In this document: positions 44,351 through 45,611 of the stretch, in pieces
Position numbering within the stretch: position 1 is the stretch's first letter
How the letters are laid out: each line of letters opens with the position of its first letter
From: an uncultured Aquimarina sp.
Lineage (GTDB): Bacteria; Bacteroidota; Bacteroidia; Flavobacteriales; Flavobacteriaceae
Direction: 5' to 3'
Length of the DNA: 45,611 nucleotides
NCBI GenBank assembly: GCA_937958985.1
Contig: CALGLV010000013.1
Coordinates: forward strand, 1 to 45,611
The notes under the pieces: model-generated
Told to the model about the DNA's origin: nothing
The model's input: only the letters and a program-made list of their open reading frames with translations
Database searches by the model: none
Program-made: the position numbers and the translations under genes

Positions 44351-44428
44351 AAAACTGTGTAAACAAAAATTAGGCGGGGTTTTAAAACCCCGCCTAATTT
44401 TTTTATTAATTTTATAACACACAGTTTT
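44351..44428. repeat. Nested inverted repeats at the left end of the IS256-family element
   Basis: AAAACTGTGT (44351-44360) and ACACAGTTTT (44419-44428) are a perfect 10-bp inverted pair. They enclose the 38-nt palindrome/terminator at 44365-44402. The AACTGTGTAAAC-like left part resembles IS256-family terminal repeats, so the IS left end is probably at about 44340-44360; the exact boundary and target duplication cannot be fixed without the right end. Confidence 0.5.
44365..44402. terminator. 38-nt perfect palindrome, probable bidirectional terminator
   Basis: The two 19-nt arms (AAAAATTAGGCGGGGTTTT and its complement) match perfectly, with GC-rich cores and a T-run after the right arm. It can end the sdhCAB transcript and at the same time shield the transposase gene from read-through. 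Confidence 0.85.
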
Positions 44429-44431
44429 ATT

Positions 44432-45611
44432 ATGGATGATTTAAAAAATCAATTTTTACAAAGTGGTCTATTAAAAGGCCTAAAAACAGAAGACGACTTA
44501 AGTAATTTATTGAATGAATTACACAGTGCCGCTTTAGAAGCTATGCTTCAAGGAGAGATGGATGCTCATTTAGGCTATCCTAAAAATGGTAAACGCAGCA
44601 ATACTAACGCTCGCAATGGTAGTACTACAAAAAAAGTAAAGAACCGCTTTGGTCAAAGCGAGATTAAAGTTCCACGTGATCGCAATAGTGATTTTGAACC
44701 TGTTGTGGTTCCTAAACACAAAAGCACTTCACTGTCTATAGAAAATATCGTAATCTCGCTTTATGCAAAAGGTATGAGTGTTTCTGATATTGAAGATGAA
44801 CTTTATCAAATTTATGGCTATAAGCTCTCCACATCATCTATATCTATTATCACAGACAGAATCAATCAAGAAGTATTAGAATGGCAAAACAAACCTTTAG
44901 AGTCTGTTTATTGCGTAGTTTGGATGGATGGAATTGTATTTAAAGTTCGTCAAGGAGGAAAGGTTGTTAACAAAACTATTTACTTAGCCGTAGGGCTCAA
45001 CAGAGAAGGTCACAAGGAACTTCTAGGAATGTGGTTAGGGATGAATGAATCTGCCGCTTTTTGGCAAGGAGTACTTACTGATTTAAAGGCCAGAGGAGTT
45101 GAAGATATTTTGGTAACAGTTACCGATAATCTCAACGGATTCACACAATCTATTAAAAATGTGTTTCCAACAGCAGATACTCAAATCTGTGTGGTTCATC
45201 AAATTCGTAACAGTGCACGTTATGTGGTTTGGAAAGACAAAAAAGCTTTTACAGGAGATATGAAGCATATTTACAATGCTCCTAATAAAGAAATGGCTAA
45301 AGCCGAATTAGACCGGTTTGCTGAAAAATGGAATGATAAATATCCTTATGCAGTACAATCATGGCGTAACAATTGGGAAGAACTTACCGTGTTCTTTGAT
45401 TTTCCTTTAGAAATCAGAAAAATAATTTACACCACTAATCTAATTGAAAATCTTAATGGCAAAATTAGAAAATACACTAAAAACAAGATGAGCTTCCCAA
45501 CAGACGATGCCTTGAAAAAATCAGTTTATTTATCTTTGATGCAAATTACTAAGAAATGGACTCAGCCAATTCATAATTGGGGACTAATTCTTAACCAGTT
45601 CTTAACTATAT
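44432..45611 (+). CDS. IS256-family transposase, 3' end outside window
   Basis: The frame is open from the ATG at 44432 to the end of the window (about 393 residues), so only the last part is missing. It is a Mutator/IS256-type transposase: the N-terminal block [17 protein letters not shown] and [12 protein letters not shown], then the DDE residues in [12 protein letters not shown] (first Asp), [11 protein letters not shown] (second Asp) and [13 protein letters not shown] (Glu), and the [13 protein letters not shown] signature. No internal stop or frameshift is seen, so the element may be active. It lies about 120 nt downstream of sdhB. Confidence 0.95.
   Translation, partial: MDDLKNQFLQSGLLKGLKTEDDLSNLLNELHSAALEAMLQGEMDAHLGYPKNGKRSNTNARNGSTTKKVKNRFGQSEIKVPRDRNSDFEPVVVPKHKSTSLSIENIVISLYAKGMSVSDIEDELYQIYGYKLSTSSISIITDRINQEVLEWQNKPLESVYCVVWMDGIVFKVRQGGKVVNKTIYLAVGLNREGHKELLGMWLGMNESAAFWQGVLTDLKARGVEDILVTVTDNLNGFTQSIKNVFPTADTQICVVHQIRNSARYVVWKDKKAFTGDMKHIYNAPNKEMAKAELDRFAEKWNDKYPYAVQSWRNNWEELTVFFDFPLEIRKIIYTTNLIENLNGKIRKYTKNKMSFPTDDALKKSVYLSLMQITKKWTQPIHNWGLILNQFLTI

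Overview
The window is low-GC bacterial DNA from the Bacteroidota, most likely a marine-type member of the Flavobacteriaceae. Evidence: a type IX secretion C-terminal sorting domain, TAnnTTTG (-7) promoter boxes, Bacteroidota-type lipoproteins, a single-subunit five-helix succinate dehydrogenase cytochrome b, and a methionyl-tRNA synthetase with a C-terminal tRNA-binding domain. No species can be named from the sequence alone.

Layout. (1) 1-2815: right-hand end of an integrated mobile element (partial ORF, RadC-like JAMM protein, XRE repressor with two operators, membrane protein, lipoprotein), ending in a 3' fragment of a tRNA-Asn gene that marks the attachment site. (2) 3125-7812: a three-gene minus-strand operon of coiled-coil/hydrophobic-hairpin proteins resembling multi-component alpha-helical pore-forming toxins. 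(3) 8307-9305: a degenerate nucleotide-sugar dehydrogenase-like gene. (4) 9701-15115: a seven-gene signalling operon with two different nitric-oxide sensor proteins (H-NOX and a NosP-type FIST protein), two related histidine kinases, a stand-alone receiver, an Hpt protein and a LytTR response regulator. (5) 15257-30894: a surface/exopolysaccharide locus: a 1328-residue T9SS-exported adhesin-like protein, a TPR plus outer-membrane-barrel protein, a Wzx/PelG-like flippase, a GT4-like glycosyltransferase, a membrane-anchored GH5-like hydrolase, an Ig-like periplasmic protein, a GT-C-like membrane protein and a GT2 polyprenyl-phosphate glycosyltransferase. (6) 30955-44310: housekeeping genes (tRNA-Met, rbfA, an FtsX-type permease, an LD-carboxypeptidase, metG, CBM-type secreted protein, HDAC-like hydrolase, CBS protein, sdhCAB). 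(7) 44432-end: an IS256-family transposase cut by the window edge.

The most interesting signal is a regulatory one. Four promoters in regions 4 and 5 (before the NO-sensing operon, the adhesin, the GT4 gene and the GT2 gene) carry direct repeats of an 11-bp element (about AYYCRYCGANA) at exactly 21-bp period, two or three copies each, with the last copy 38-39 bp from a -7 promoter box. That is the geometry of LytTR binding sites, and the operon itself encodes a LytTR regulator. The reading proposed here is that NO signals from H-NOX and NosP pass through two kinases and a receiver/Hpt relay to a LytTR transcription factor that controls its own operon and a polysaccharide/adhesin programme. 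Unlike the well-known proteobacterial systems, no cyclic-di-GMP enzyme is visible in this window.
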